From the NCBI GenBank assembly GCA_050260215.1, contig JBLNBU010000133.1, forward strand, positions 1 through 32,218: a stretch of DNA of 32,218 bases, in the 5' to 3' direction. The position numbers and the translations under genes are program-made. Of this stretch, positions 14,480 through 22,436 are shown in pieces (position 1 is the first letter of the stretch; the number at the start of each line of letters is the position of its first letter). This DNA is from JBLNBU01 sp050260215. GTDB taxonomy: Bacteria > Pseudomonadota > Alphaproteobacteria > Rhodospirillales > Magnetospirillaceae. The notes below the pieces were generated by a model. It was not told the DNA's origin. It ran no database searches and saw nothing but the letters and a program-made list of their open reading frames with translations.

Positions 14480-15538
14480 ATGCGCCGTGTGCTGGTGCTG
14501 GGGGCAGGCAAGATCGGGGTGACCGTGGCCGGCATGCTGGCCGCCAGCGGCGACCATGCGGTGACGCTGGCCGACGGCGACGGAGCGGCACTGGCCTCGC
14601 GCTGTCCGCCCGGCGTCATGCCTGCCGTGGTCGACGCCGCCGACGGGGCCGCGCTGGCCGAGGCGCTGAAGGGGGTTGATGCGGTGGTGGCGGCACTGCC
14701 GTTCTTCCTCGACCTGCGGGTGGCCGAGGCGGCCCGCGCACTCGGCATCCACTACTTCGACCTCACCGAGGACGTCGCCACCGCCCGGCGCATCCGCGCC
14801 CTGGCCGAGGGCGCCGACAGCGTCTTCGTGCCACAATGCGGCCTGGCGCCCGGCTTCGTCGCCATCGCCGCCATGGCCCTGGTCGAGACGTTCGACGAGG
14901 TGATGGATGTCCGCCTGCGCGTCGGCGCCCTGCCGCAGTTCCCCGACAACGCGCTGAAGTACAACCTGACCTGGAGCACCGACGGCCTCATCAACGAGTA
15001 CTGCAACCCGTGCGAGGCCATCGTCGACGGCCGCCCGATGGAGGTGCTGCCGCTCGAGGGTGTGGAAGAATTCTCTTTGGATGGAGTGCATTACGAGGCG
15101 TTCTCCACCTCGGGCGGCATCGGCACGTTGTGCGAGACCCTGGCCGGCCGGGTTGTCAACCTGGATTACAAGACCGTGCGCTACCCCGGCCACCGCGACC
15201 GCATCCGCATGCTGGCCCACGACCTGAAGCTGTGCCGCCGCCGCGACGTCTTCCGCGACGTCATCGAGCATGCGGTGCCGGTGACCCGCCAGGACGTGGT
15301 GCTGGTGTTCGTCACCGTCATCGGCCGGCGCGCCGGGCTGCTGACCCAGGAAACCTATGCCCGCAAGATCTATGGCGACGACCAGCGCTCGGCCATCCAG
15401 AAGACCACCGCCGCCGGGGTGTGCGCCATGCTGGACCTGCACGCCCAGGGCCGCCTGCCCGCCACCGGCTTCGTCCGTCAGGAACAAGTGCGGCTTGCCG
15501 ACGTGGTTTCCAACCGCTTCGGCCGCGTGTACGGCTGA
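14480..15538 (+). CDS. Saccharopine dehydrogenase-like NAD(P)-dependent oxidoreductase
   Basis: A 352-residue protein. The N-terminal Rossmann domain starts at once with VLVLGAGKIGVTVAGMLA (GAGKIG at 8-13), followed by DAVVAALPFFLDLRVAEAA and HYFDLTEDVATARRI. The C-terminal half carries CGLAPGFVAIAAMALVETF and the STDGLINEYCNPCEAI region typical of the lysine 6-dehydrogenase/saccharopine dehydrogenase C-terminal domain. It probably oxidises or reduces an amino or imino acid, but the substrate is not evident. The ATG at 14480 gives a start exactly at the dinucleotide fold. It follows ackA after 79 bases, with a hairpin between, so cotranscription is possible but not certain. Its last 61 bases overlap the 3' end of the convergent ligase-like gene. 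Confidence 0.88.
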   Translation: MRRVLVLGAGKIGVTVAGMLAASGDHAVTLADGDGAALASRCPPGVMPAVVDAADGAALAEALKGVDAVVAALPFFLDLRVAEAARALGIHYFDLTEDVATARRIRALAEGADSVFVPQCGLAPGFVAIAAMALVETFDEVMDVRLRVGALPQFPDNALKYNLTWSTDGLINEYCNPCEAIVDGRPMEVLPLEGVEEFSLDGVHYEAFSTSGGIGTLCETLAGRVVNLDYKTVRYPGHRDRIRMLAHDLKLCRRRDVFRDVIEHAVPVTRQDVVLVFVTVIGRRAGLLTQETYARKIYGDDQRSAIQKTTAAGVCAMLDLHAQGRLPATGFVRQEQVRLADVVSNRFGRVYG

Positions 15539-16902
15539 GACGCCATCGCCGCCGCGATCATCCACAACAGCGCGGTGCGGCTGGGCATGTTGGCGACCAT
15601 GGACTGCTCGGTGATGCACAAGATCAGCGCGTTCAGCATGAACACGTCGCGGACCATGCTGGGCCGGGCCAGGAAGGCGGCGATCTGCCAGGCCAGCGCC
15701 GCCACCAGGAAGGTCGTGCCGACAATGCCCACGTAAAGCAGGCTTTGCAGGAAGCCGTTGTGGGCATGGGTGATGCGCCAGGCGGTGAAGCCGTTGAACA
15801 GGATCATGCCGGCGGCGTGGCCGTGGCCGAACCAGGGCGCTTCTTGAATGCGTTCAAGCACATACGGCCAGATGTAAAGACGTCCCGACAAGGTCAGGAT
15901 CTCGTGGGCACTGCCCGAGCGGGCGAAGTCCTCGAGGATGTCCGAGGGCAGCACCCGCGACAGGCCGGCCAGGGATTCGGCCCCCAGCACCAGTATGAGC
16001 AGCCCCGCCAGCGAAGGCAGCATCAGCAACAGCCCGCCCCGCCGGTACGCCCACCAGGCCAGCACCGCCGCCGCCATGGCCAGGCCGGGCAGGCGTGATT
16101 GGGTCAGCGCCAGGGTGACCAGCCCGGCGACAGCCAGAGCCGCCATGGCCGCCTTCACCGTCCACCGCCGGGACCGCACCATGATCGCCAGGGTGGCGAA
16201 GACGAAGGCGGCGCAGGCCTCGGCCAGGGGGATGGGGTGGTCGGTCAGGCCGCGCAGGCGGTCGGTCTCGCCGGTGGCGCCGGGACTGGTGGGCGCGATG
16301 CCGGTGTCGAAGGGGCTGATGGCCAGCGACGGCAGCACGATCAGCCCGGTACCCAGCGCCAGCCCGGCCAGAAGGCCGTCGTCGTCGAGCACGTCGGCAG
16401 CCGCCAGGGCGAACAGCAGGAAGCAGATATAGGCCATGGCCGACAGGAAGGCGAAGCCCGGTCCCGGCGACCAGCTCACCGACAGGGCCAGCATGGCGAC
16501 GAAGCCGGCGACGAACACCATGGGCGGGCGCGCCAGCAGCCGGCCGGTGCGCCCCAGCCGCAAGGCCCCCGCGGCGCCGCAGCCCAGCCAGGTCAGGCCC
16601 TTGAGCAGCACCTGCCAGTCGAACGACTTGTCGGCCCAGTCGCGGGTGCGGAAGATGGCATCGGTCAGGAACAAGATCAGCGCCATGGCCAGCACATAGG
16701 CCCAGCGCTTGCCCTCGATCAGCGCCAGGCCGAAGGGCACCAGCCACAGGGCGAGCAGCGCCAGCACCGGCCACAACTCGGGCGGCACCCGCTGGGGCAG
16801 CACCGCCGGCAGCAGCATCGCCGACACGAACAGCACGATGGCGAAGCCGGCCGCCGCCACGGCAGCGGCGCGGGGCAGGGTGGGGCTGAGCTTGTAGGAC
16901 AT
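15478..16902 (-). CDS. O-antigen ligase/polymerase-like membrane protein
   Basis: A 474-residue protein with about twelve hydrophobic helices. It has the layout of the Wzy/WaaL (O-antigen ligase, Wzy_C) superfamily, with a large periplasmic loop between late helices (about 290-385) containing SGRLYIWPYVLERI, WFGHGH and THAHNGFLQSLLYVGIVG. The histidine-rich stretch near H-N in this loop matches the functional region of ligases. It should polymerise or ligate undecaprenyl-linked glycans at the inner membrane. Start 16902 is chosen for GGAG at 16909-16912; an ATG four codons earlier is less well placed. It is the last gene of the polysaccharide run, 15 bases after a glycosyltransferase. Its 3' end runs 61 bases into the convergent dehydrogenase gene. 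Confidence 0.87.
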   Translation of the reverse strand: MSYKLSPTLPRAAAVAAAGFAIVLFVSAMLLPAVLPQRVPPELWPVLALLALWLVPFGLALIEGKRWAYVLAMALILFLTDAIFRTRDWADKSFDWQVLLKGLTWLGCGAAGALRLGRTGRLLARPPMVFVAGFVAMLALSVSWSPGPGFAFLSAMAYICFLLFALAAADVLDDDGLLAGLALGTGLIVLPSLAISPFDTGIAPTSPGATGETDRLRGLTDHPIPLAEACAAFVFATLAIMVRSRRWTVKAAMAALAVAGLVTLALTQSRLPGLAMAAAVLAWWAYRRGGLLLMLPSLAGLLILVLGAESLAGLSRVLPSDILEDFARSGSAHEILTLSGRLYIWPYVLERIQEAPWFGHGHAAGMILFNGFTAWRITHAHNGFLQSLLYVGIVGTTFLVAALAWQIAAFLARPSMVRDVFMLNALILCITEQSMVANMPSRTALLWMIAAAMASQPYTRPKRLETTSASRTCS

Positions 16903-16917
16903 GCGAAACTCCAAAAG

Positions 16918-17820
16918 TCACCCTTCGAATTTGGCGCGGCCGACGGTTTCGGCGTCGAGCAGGCAGCCGGCCATGGTCAGCGCCCGGTACCAGCGGATAC
17001 GGAACAGCGCGGCGATGGTCCGCAGGCGGTGATCGGGCCGCTCCAGCTCGGCGGAGCGCAGGACCTGCCAGCACTTGTACAAGGGCGGGCTGGCGATGCC
17101 GGCGGTGTAGGCCGCCCATTTCAGGTGGAAGAGCGGGCGTTCGCGCATGTAGTTCCGGGCGTGGAAGGTGGTGCGGTCGGTCTTGCGCCGCAGTTCGTCC
17201 CAGCTCTTGCGCGCCGGGTGGCGGATCACCGCGTCGGGGGCGTAGGCGAGGCGGAAGCCGAGCGCGTGCGCCCGGCGGCCCCATTCCAGGTCCTCGGGCA
17301 GCTCGCCGTTGCGGAACGGGCCGACCGCGCGGAACACCGAACGCGGCACCACGATGTTGGCCCCGCAGGCGAAGTGCTTGAAGCGGATGTAGCGCTCGGG
17401 CTCGAAGCCGAACACCTTGTCGAACAGCTCGACGTCGGTGGGGGCGTTCTCGTCGGCGGCGAACACCTTGATGGCGCCGCCCAGTACGTCGGCCTCGCCC
17501 GCCGCCAGCCGGCGGGCTGCATTCAGCACCCAGTCGGGATCGGGGCGGCAGTCGGAGTCGGTGAAGGCCAGGATGTCGCCGTCGGTGATGGCCACGCCGC
17601 GGTTGCGCGCGCTGCCGCAGCCGCGCTCGGCCTCGAAGGCGGCTTGCCAGCCGAAGCGGGCCAGCAGCCCGTCGATGGGCTGCTTGGAGCCGTTGTCAAC
17701 CACGGTGACGCGGAAGCGCTCGGCCGGATAGCTTTGGGTGCGCAGGTGGTCCAGGCACACCGCCAGCCGGGCATGGTCGTCGAGATGGGGGACGATGACG
17801 TCGACGAAGGGTATCTGCAT
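16918..17820 (-). CDS. Family 2 glycosyltransferase
   Basis: A 300-residue GT-A fold enzyme. Key elements are VDVIVPHLDDHARLAVCL at the N-terminus, VTVVDNGS, GCGSARNRGVAITDGD, the metal-binding FTDSD (DSD at 88-90), FRAVGPFRNGELPEDLEWG with the ED(L)EW acceptor motif, and a C-terminal tail without clear membrane helices. It should transfer a nucleotide-activated sugar to a lipid-linked glycan at the cytoplasmic membrane face. The ATG at 17820 is preferred because GAGGAG lies just upstream in the end of the previous gene and the protein starts right at the fold; a much longer open frame extends upstream but is only antisense or out-of-frame composition. It is 4 bases downstream of the GT4 gene. 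The sugar is unknown. Confidence 0.92.
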   Translation of the reverse strand: MQIPFVDVIVPHLDDHARLAVCLDHLRTQSYPAERFRVTVVDNGSKQPIDGLLARFGWQAAFEAERGCGSARNRGVAITDGDILAFTDSDCRPDPDWVLNAARRLAAGEADVLGGAIKVFAADENAPTDVELFDKVFGFEPERYIRFKHFACGANIVVPRSVFRAVGPFRNGELPEDLEWGRRAHALGFRLAYAPDAVIRHPARKSWDELRRKTDRTTFHARNYMRERPLFHLKWAAYTAGIASPPLYKCWQVLRSAELERPDHRLRTIAALFRIRWYRALTMAGCLLDAETVGRAKFEG

Positions 17821-17824
17821 GGCG

Positions 17825-19036
17825 CTAGCGCTCCTCGGCCACCGTGACCTTGGCTCCGTCCAGGGCGTCATAGGCGGCCAGCAGGCGGGGGACCTGGTAT
17901 TCCCACGACAGCTCGCGTTCCATGCGCGCCCGGCCGATCGCACCCATACGGGCGCGCAGTTGGTCGTCGTCGAGCAGGGCGACGATCTTGGCGGCCATGT
18001 CGACGGCGTCGTCGTCCTTGGCATATAGCCCGGCGTCGGCGGCCGAGCGGCGGCCCTCGACCAGGTCGAACAGCACCACCGGCTTGGCCAGAGCCATGTA
18101 TTCCAGGATCTTGTTCATGGTGCAGCGGTGGTTGAAGTCGTTGACCGGGTCGGGCGAGACGCAGACGTCGGCGGCGTTGAGCAGCGGCATCAGCACGTCG
18201 TCGTCGGCCCAGCCGGTGAAGCGGCAATGGTCGGACAGCCCCAACTTGGCGGCCAGGCGCTTCAAGGGTTCAAGGCGCGGCCCGTCGCCCATCAGCACGC
18301 AGCCGACGTCGTCGCGCCCCAGCACGTGGACGATGTGGTGCATGGCGCGGATGACGTACTCGACGCCGTCCTGGCTGTTCATCACCCCCACATAGGCGAC
18401 CAGATGGCGGCGCCCGCATTTGAGCAGCGGGTCAGGGGGCTCGATGCGCAGGCGGCGCACGTCGGGGCCCGAGCGCACCACGAACACCCGGTCGGGATCC
18501 ATGCCGCCGCGCTCGATGGCCACCTGGCGGAAGCTTTCGTTGGTGGCGATCGAGACGTCGGCGGTGCGGAAGGTCATCCGTTCCAGCCACAGCAGCAGCC
18601 GGTGGAAGGCCCCCCGCTTGCCGAACTTGGCCTCGAACAGTTCGGGGCCCAGGTCGTGGTGGTCGAAGACGAAGCGCTTGCCCAGCAGGAGTTTGAAGAA
18701 GCCGCCGACCAGGAAGATGGTCTCGGGCGGGTTGCAGGCGTGGATGACGTCGAAGCCGCGGGCGAACAACACCCGCCAGGCCAGCACGAACTCCCAGAAC
18801 AGCGCCGCCAGGTACTCGGCCCCGTAGCCCAGCACCCCCTCGCCCTCGGCGGGCAGCGGGTGGCGCCAGACGTGGATGCCGTCCAGCTCCACATGGCCGC
18901 GGGGGAAGGCGGCGGTGGCCGGGCAGATCACCGACACCACCCACCCGGCGTCGCGCAGCGCGCAGGCCTCCTGCCAGACCCGGCGGTCACGGGGCACCGG
19001 CAGGTTCTCGACGATCATCAGGACCGACTTGCCCAT
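17825..19036 (-). CDS. Family 4 glycosyltransferase (WbuB-like)
   Basis: A 403-residue GT-B fold enzyme. The N-terminal half has LMIVENLPVPRDRRVWQEA, GYGAEYLAALFWEF and FDVIHACNPPETIFLVGG. The C-terminal half has LVAYVGVMNSQDGVEYVIRA, VLMGDGPRLEPLKRLA, RFTGWADDDVLMPLLNAADV and the donor-site stretch MNKILEYMALAKPVV. This matches GT4 enzymes of the WbuB/WcaI kind that build exopolysaccharide or O-antigen repeat units. Sugar and linkage cannot be read from the sequence. The ATG at 19036 lies 12 bases after the tyrosine kinase gene stop, and a GT2 gene follows 4 bases later, so all are in one operon. Confidence 0.92.
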   Translation of the reverse strand: MGKSVLMIVENLPVPRDRRVWQEACALRDAGWVVSVICPATAAFPRGHVELDGIHVWRHPLPAEGEGVLGYGAEYLAALFWEFVLAWRVLFARGFDVIHACNPPETIFLVGGFFKLLLGKRFVFDHHDLGPELFEAKFGKRGAFHRLLLWLERMTFRTADVSIATNESFRQVAIERGGMDPDRVFVVRSGPDVRRLRIEPPDPLLKCGRRHLVAYVGVMNSQDGVEYVIRAMHHIVHVLGRDDVGCVLMGDGPRLEPLKRLAAKLGLSDHCRFTGWADDDVLMPLLNAADVCVSPDPVNDFNHRCTMNKILEYMALAKPVVLFDLVEGRRSAADAGLYAKDDDAVDMAAKIVALLDDDQLRARMGAIGRARMERELSWEYQVPRLLAAYDALDGAKVTVAEER

Positions 19037-19048
19037 GGGGCCTCCGGG

Positions 19049-21214
19049 TCAGCGGTTGTAGTACTCGGAGTTGCGGAAGCAGAAGTCGACGTAGTCGTCG
19101 TACTGGCGCTGCCGGTCCAGGTCGACCTTGCTCAGCACAGCGCCGCCGATCTCGAGGTCGAAGGATTTGAGCAGGTCGATGCCGGCCTCGACGGCACGGC
19201 GCGGCGTGCGTTCCCACTCGACCACGTAGACGGCGAAGTCGCACAAGGGGGCCAGCAGCGCGGCGTCGGACACTGCCATCACCGGCGGCGTGTCGATCAG
19301 CACCACCTCGTAGGCGGCAAGCAAGGATTCGATGGCCGCCGCGCAGCGCGGATCGGCCAGCAGGGTCTGCGGATCGCCCAGCCGCGCGCCCGAGGGGATG
19401 AAGTCGAGCCCGGTCCGCGGGTCGTGGCGGACGATCTCCTCCATGGACGCCTGCTGGCGGACGTGGTCGGCCAGGCCGGGGATCTCGTAGCCGCCGATCT
19501 GGGCGGCGACGCGCGGGCGGCGCAGGTCGGCGTCGATCAGCAGCACCTTGCGCTCGGCCAGGGCCAGGCTGCGGCCCAGTCCGACCGCCAGCGCGGTCTT
19601 GCCCTCGCCGGGCAGCGACGAGGTCAGCATCACCGCCTTGCGTGCCGGCCCGCGGGCGTTCATCACCGCCAGCTGGGTCGAGCGCACCGCCTCGGCATAG
19701 ACGGTCTCGGGCTTGTCGACCAGGAAGTCGGCAGGCTGCGAGCCGCCGGCCATGCGCGACACGTCGGGGATGATTCCCAGCGTCGCCAGGCCCAGGGCCT
19801 CGCGGATCTCGCGGGTGCTGGAGAAGCCGTTGCGGAAGCGGTCGAGCAGCAGCGCCAGCGTCGCCCCCAACCCCAGCGAGCCGGTGAACGCCACCCCCAG
19901 GAACAGGAACGGCTTGGGGAAGGACGGCTTGGCCGGGGGCGTGGCGCGCGACACCACCCGGGCGTCCGAGTCCTCGATCTCGGTGCGGTTGGTCAGCTCG
20001 GCATAGCGCTGCAGGAAGCTTTCCAGCATCAGGGTCTTGGCCTTGATGTCCTGCTCGGACTGGTCGATGGCGGCCATGGCGCCGTCGCTGGCGGTGGACG
20101 CCCGGGTCAGCGCCCCGATGCGGGCCTTCAGCGCGTCCTCGCGCGCCTTGGCCTGGGCGGCCTTGTGGGCCAGGCCGTCGATCTGCTTGCCGATCTCGCC
20201 GTCGATCTCGTGGCGCAGCGTGCCCAGCTGGCTTTTCAGCCCCGAAAGGGCCGGGCTGTCGTCGCGGTAGCCGGCCGACAGTTCGGCGATGCGGCCCAGC
20301 ACCTTGGCTTCTTCCTTGCGCATTTCCTGCAGGAAGGGTGACTGGTCGACGAAGGTCAGCGCCGACAGGTTGCCCCCCGCCAGCGAGCGGCGTGCCTGGG
20401 CCAGGGCGGCCTCGGCATCGGCCCGTTCGCGCTCGGCCAGAGCCAGGTCGGTGTTGAGCGTGATCATCTGCTGGGCTGCGACCAGCCCCTTCTCGCGCGA
20501 TTCGATGGGGGCCAGGCCGTTCTGGCGGCGCAGCTCCACCGACTTGGCGGTGGCGCGGTCCAGTTCGCCCCGGATGGTGGCGATCTGCTTAGTGATCCAG
20601 TCGGTGGCCACCTGCATGTCGGCCAGCTTGGCCTCGGACTGGCCGCGGATGTAGAGGTCGGCATAGGCGTTGGCGATCAGCGCCGCCTTGCCCGGGTCCT
20701 GCGACTCGAAGGACAGGCGGATGGCGAACGAGTCGGGCCCGTTCTTGACCGACAGGTGCTCCATGACGGTGTCGATGGCCAGGGTGTGGGCGTCCTTGTC
20801 CGGTCCGCTGCCCAGCCAGTGCTTGACCGCCCGCCAGTACTCGTCCAACTGGGCGGGCAGGCGGTGGGGGCGCAGCAGGCGGTTGAACTCGGGGTCGCGG
20901 TCCAGCGCCAGCGCGTCGACCACCTTGGTCGACAGCTCGCGCGAGGTCAGGATGTCCTTCTCGGTGCTGACCAGCACCGTGGCCAGCGGGGGTGTCGCCA
21001 CCGTCGGCTTGGTGGTCAGCACCTGCTCGGTCGGCCTGGGCCGGGTGTTGAGCGCGATCAGCGCCTCGGCGGTGTAGCGGGGTTCGATGACCTCCAGCGC
21101 CAGGGCGGCGATGGCGGTAGCGGCGCCGGCGATGCTCGCGATCATCAGGCGGCGCTGCCACAGGATTGTCAGGGCTATGGGCTGAGCGCGAGGGTCGGAA
21201 TCGTCGGCCACCAT
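19049..21214 (-). CDS. Wzc/ExoP-type polysaccharide co-polymerase and tyrosine kinase
   Basis: A 721-residue inner-membrane protein that should control chain length and export of an extracellular polysaccharide. It has a membrane helix (about 24-42), a Wzz domain with a long coiled-coil periplasmic part (about 50-405), a PPAKPSFPKP segment before helix 2 (about 436-457), and a cytoplasmic BY-kinase domain. The kinase has Walker A SLPGEGKT (533-540), A' LLIDADLRRP (558-567) and B VVLIDTPP (637-644). The C-terminus has only four tyrosines (705, 708, 718, 719), a smaller cluster than in Wzc. I prefer the ATG at 21214 because GGAG lies 9 bases before it; an ATG at 21247 would add 11 residues. No Wza-type outer membrane exporter is in view. 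Confidence 0.92.
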   Translation of the reverse strand: MVADDSDPRAQPIALTILWQRRLMIASIAGAATAIAALALEVIEPRYTAEALIALNTRPRPTEQVLTTKPTVATPPLATVLVSTEKDILTSRELSTKVVDALALDRDPEFNRLLRPHRLPAQLDEYWRAVKHWLGSGPDKDAHTLAIDTVMEHLSVKNGPDSFAIRLSFESQDPGKAALIANAYADLYIRGQSEAKLADMQVATDWITKQIATIRGELDRATAKSVELRRQNGLAPIESREKGLVAAQQMITLNTDLALAERERADAEAALAQARRSLAGGNLSALTFVDQSPFLQEMRKEEAKVLGRIAELSAGYRDDSPALSGLKSQLGTLRHEIDGEIGKQIDGLAHKAAQAKAREDALKARIGALTRASTASDGAMAAIDQSEQDIKAKTLMLESFLQRYAELTNRTEIEDSDARVVSRATPPAKPSFPKPFLFLGVAFTGSLGLGATLALLLDRFRNGFSSTREIREALGLATLGIIPDVSRMAGGSQPADFLVDKPETVYAEAVRSTQLAVMNARGPARKAVMLTSSLPGEGKTALAVGLGRSLALAERKVLLIDADLRRPRVAAQIGGYEIPGLADHVRQQASMEEIVRHDPRTGLDFIPSGARLGDPQTLLADPRCAAAIESLLAAYEVVLIDTPPVMAVSDAALLAPLCDFAVYVVEWERTPRRAVEAGIDLLKSFDLEIGGAVLSKVDLDRQRQYDDYVDFCFRNSEYYNR

Positions 21215-21337
21215 GTTCCGATGCTCCGGGTTGTGATGCGCGGGCATCCGCGCAAGGTTTCGCCTCGTCGTCCTAGTTCCGGCGGGTGTAAAGAAAGCGA
21301 TACAGTCTATTGCCCCGCCTGTGTTTTATCGAAATGC

Positions 21338-21367
21338 ATATCAGCATCGTCGAGTGCGGCTGGTCAA
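21338..21367 (-). promoter_or_regulatory. Candidate promoter of the polysaccharide operon
   Basis: Reading the minus strand, TTGACC (21367-21362), 18 bases, TGATAT (21343-21338), in an A/T-rich gap of 218 bases before the tyrosine kinase gene. It would give a leader of about 115 bases. Consensus match is moderate. Confidence 0.3.
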
Positions 21368-21432
21368 TTTGGGCAAATGGCGATAGACGGGTGTGCCGTG
21401 ACAATTTTGTTTTCAGCCATTAGAGACGATAT

Positions 21433-22326
21433 TTACCGCTGGCGCCCCAGAAGGGTTGCCAGCCGCTGCCGTCCCGCCCGTGCCAATGCGCTGGCCCAGC
21501 GGCCCAGGCGGTCGCGCCGGCCGGTGGCCCAGCCGCCGGAGCGGGGCTGGGGCTTGACCGGGTGCCACAGCCGGTCCGGCTCGGCGCCCGCGGCCAGGCG
21601 CACGGGGCGGAAGACGAAGCTGCCCGGGGCCAGGGTGTTGGCGGCGGGCGTGTTGGTATAGAAGCGGTTACGGTTGCCCGGCGCCACGAATTCGCCGTCG
21701 CCGCCGATATCTTCCAGCACCAGGCCGCGGGCGGCCAGGATGGTGGGCACCGTGGCCTCGTAGTGGCCGGCCCAGCCCTCGTGGTAGGCCTCGTCCAGCA
21801 CGCCCAGCCCGCGGCGCGACAGCCGGTAGATCGGCATGAAGGCGCGCAGCAGCCGGGCGGGCTTGGCCCGGCCGAACGGGGTGCTGACGCTGGCCCAGTT
21901 GTCCCAGCCGGGATTGACGGCGTGGCGGTGGATGGTGGTGGCCAGCAGGTCGGCGGGCGAGGCGGCGAACGTGTCGAACAGCACGCTCCAGCGCCCCGAG
22001 AAGGCGACGTCGTACTCGATCAGCCAAACGGGCTGCGAGCCGGGGTGCCGGTGGTGCCACAACAGGGCGAACAACTCGACGTCGCGGCCGTCCATGCGCC
22101 GCCCCTTGCGCGGATAGCCAAGCAGCCGGATGTCGTCGCGGTCGAAGGTCTCGACCACCAGGTCGGCGGGCGGGGGCCGCCCCGGGCAGGGATCGTCCGA
22201 GCGGTTGTAGAACAGCGCCACCCGGCGGGAGGGCCCCGCCTCGTCGCGCAGCCGGCGGCAAGCCGCGACGATGCCGTCGTCGATGAAATGGGTCGTCAGC
22301 AGGACGGCCGCGGCTTCGCTGGTCAT
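21433..22326 (-). CDS. Putative glycosyltransferase-like protein of the polysaccharide region
   Basis: A 297-residue protein without a signal peptide or membrane helix. The N-terminal part has a nucleotide-fold start (AAVLLTTHFIDDGIVAACRR), then RRVALFYNRSDD and a central VWLIEYDVAFSGRW, an acidic motif of the kind seen in GT-A-like proteins such as the DUF3405 group. The C-terminus is basic (GRRDRLGRW and onward). I do not recognise it with certainty; a sugar-transfer role is inferred from that motif and from the polysaccharide neighbours. The start is uncertain: 22326 (MTSEAAAVLL) gives a start at the fold, while 22362 would add 12 residues, and neither has a strong ribosome site. It lies between the tyrosine kinase gene and a terminator, so it may be its own unit or lead the operon. 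Confidence 0.6.
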   Translation of the reverse strand: MTSEAAAVLLTTHFIDDGIVAACRRLRDEAGPSRRVALFYNRSDDPCPGRPPPADLVVETFDRDDIRLLGYPRKGRRMDGRDVELFALLWHHRHPGSQPVWLIEYDVAFSGRWSVLFDTFAASPADLLATTIHRHAVNPGWDNWASVSTPFGRAKPARLLRAFMPIYRLSRRGLGVLDEAYHEGWAGHYEATVPTILAARGLVLEDIGGDGEFVAPGNRNRFYTNTPAANTLAPGSFVFRPVRLAAGAEPDRLWHPVKPQPRSGGWATGRRDRLGRWASALARAGRQRLATLLGRQR

Positions 22327-22380
22327 GGCGGGGCTTGAGGTGGCCCCGCCGCCGCGCACCATCCAGGCAGGCCGCGCACG

Positions 22381-22415
22381 AAAAAGAAGGGGGCCCCGCG
22401 GACGGGACCCCCCTT
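22381..22415 (-). terminator. Rho-independent terminator of the RTX gene
   Basis: On the minus strand AAGGGGG pairs with CCCCCTT around a GC-rich inner hairpin, followed by CTTTTT (22386-22381). It begins 22 bases after the RTX gene stop, so it should end that transcript. Confidence 0.8.
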
Positions 22416-22436
22416 GCGATCAGGCTATGGCCGCCG

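Noticed and set aside
17822..17831. GCGCTAGCGC palindrome between the two glycosyltransferase genes
   Set aside because: Short, within a tightly packed operon, and easily expected by chance in GC-rich DNA.
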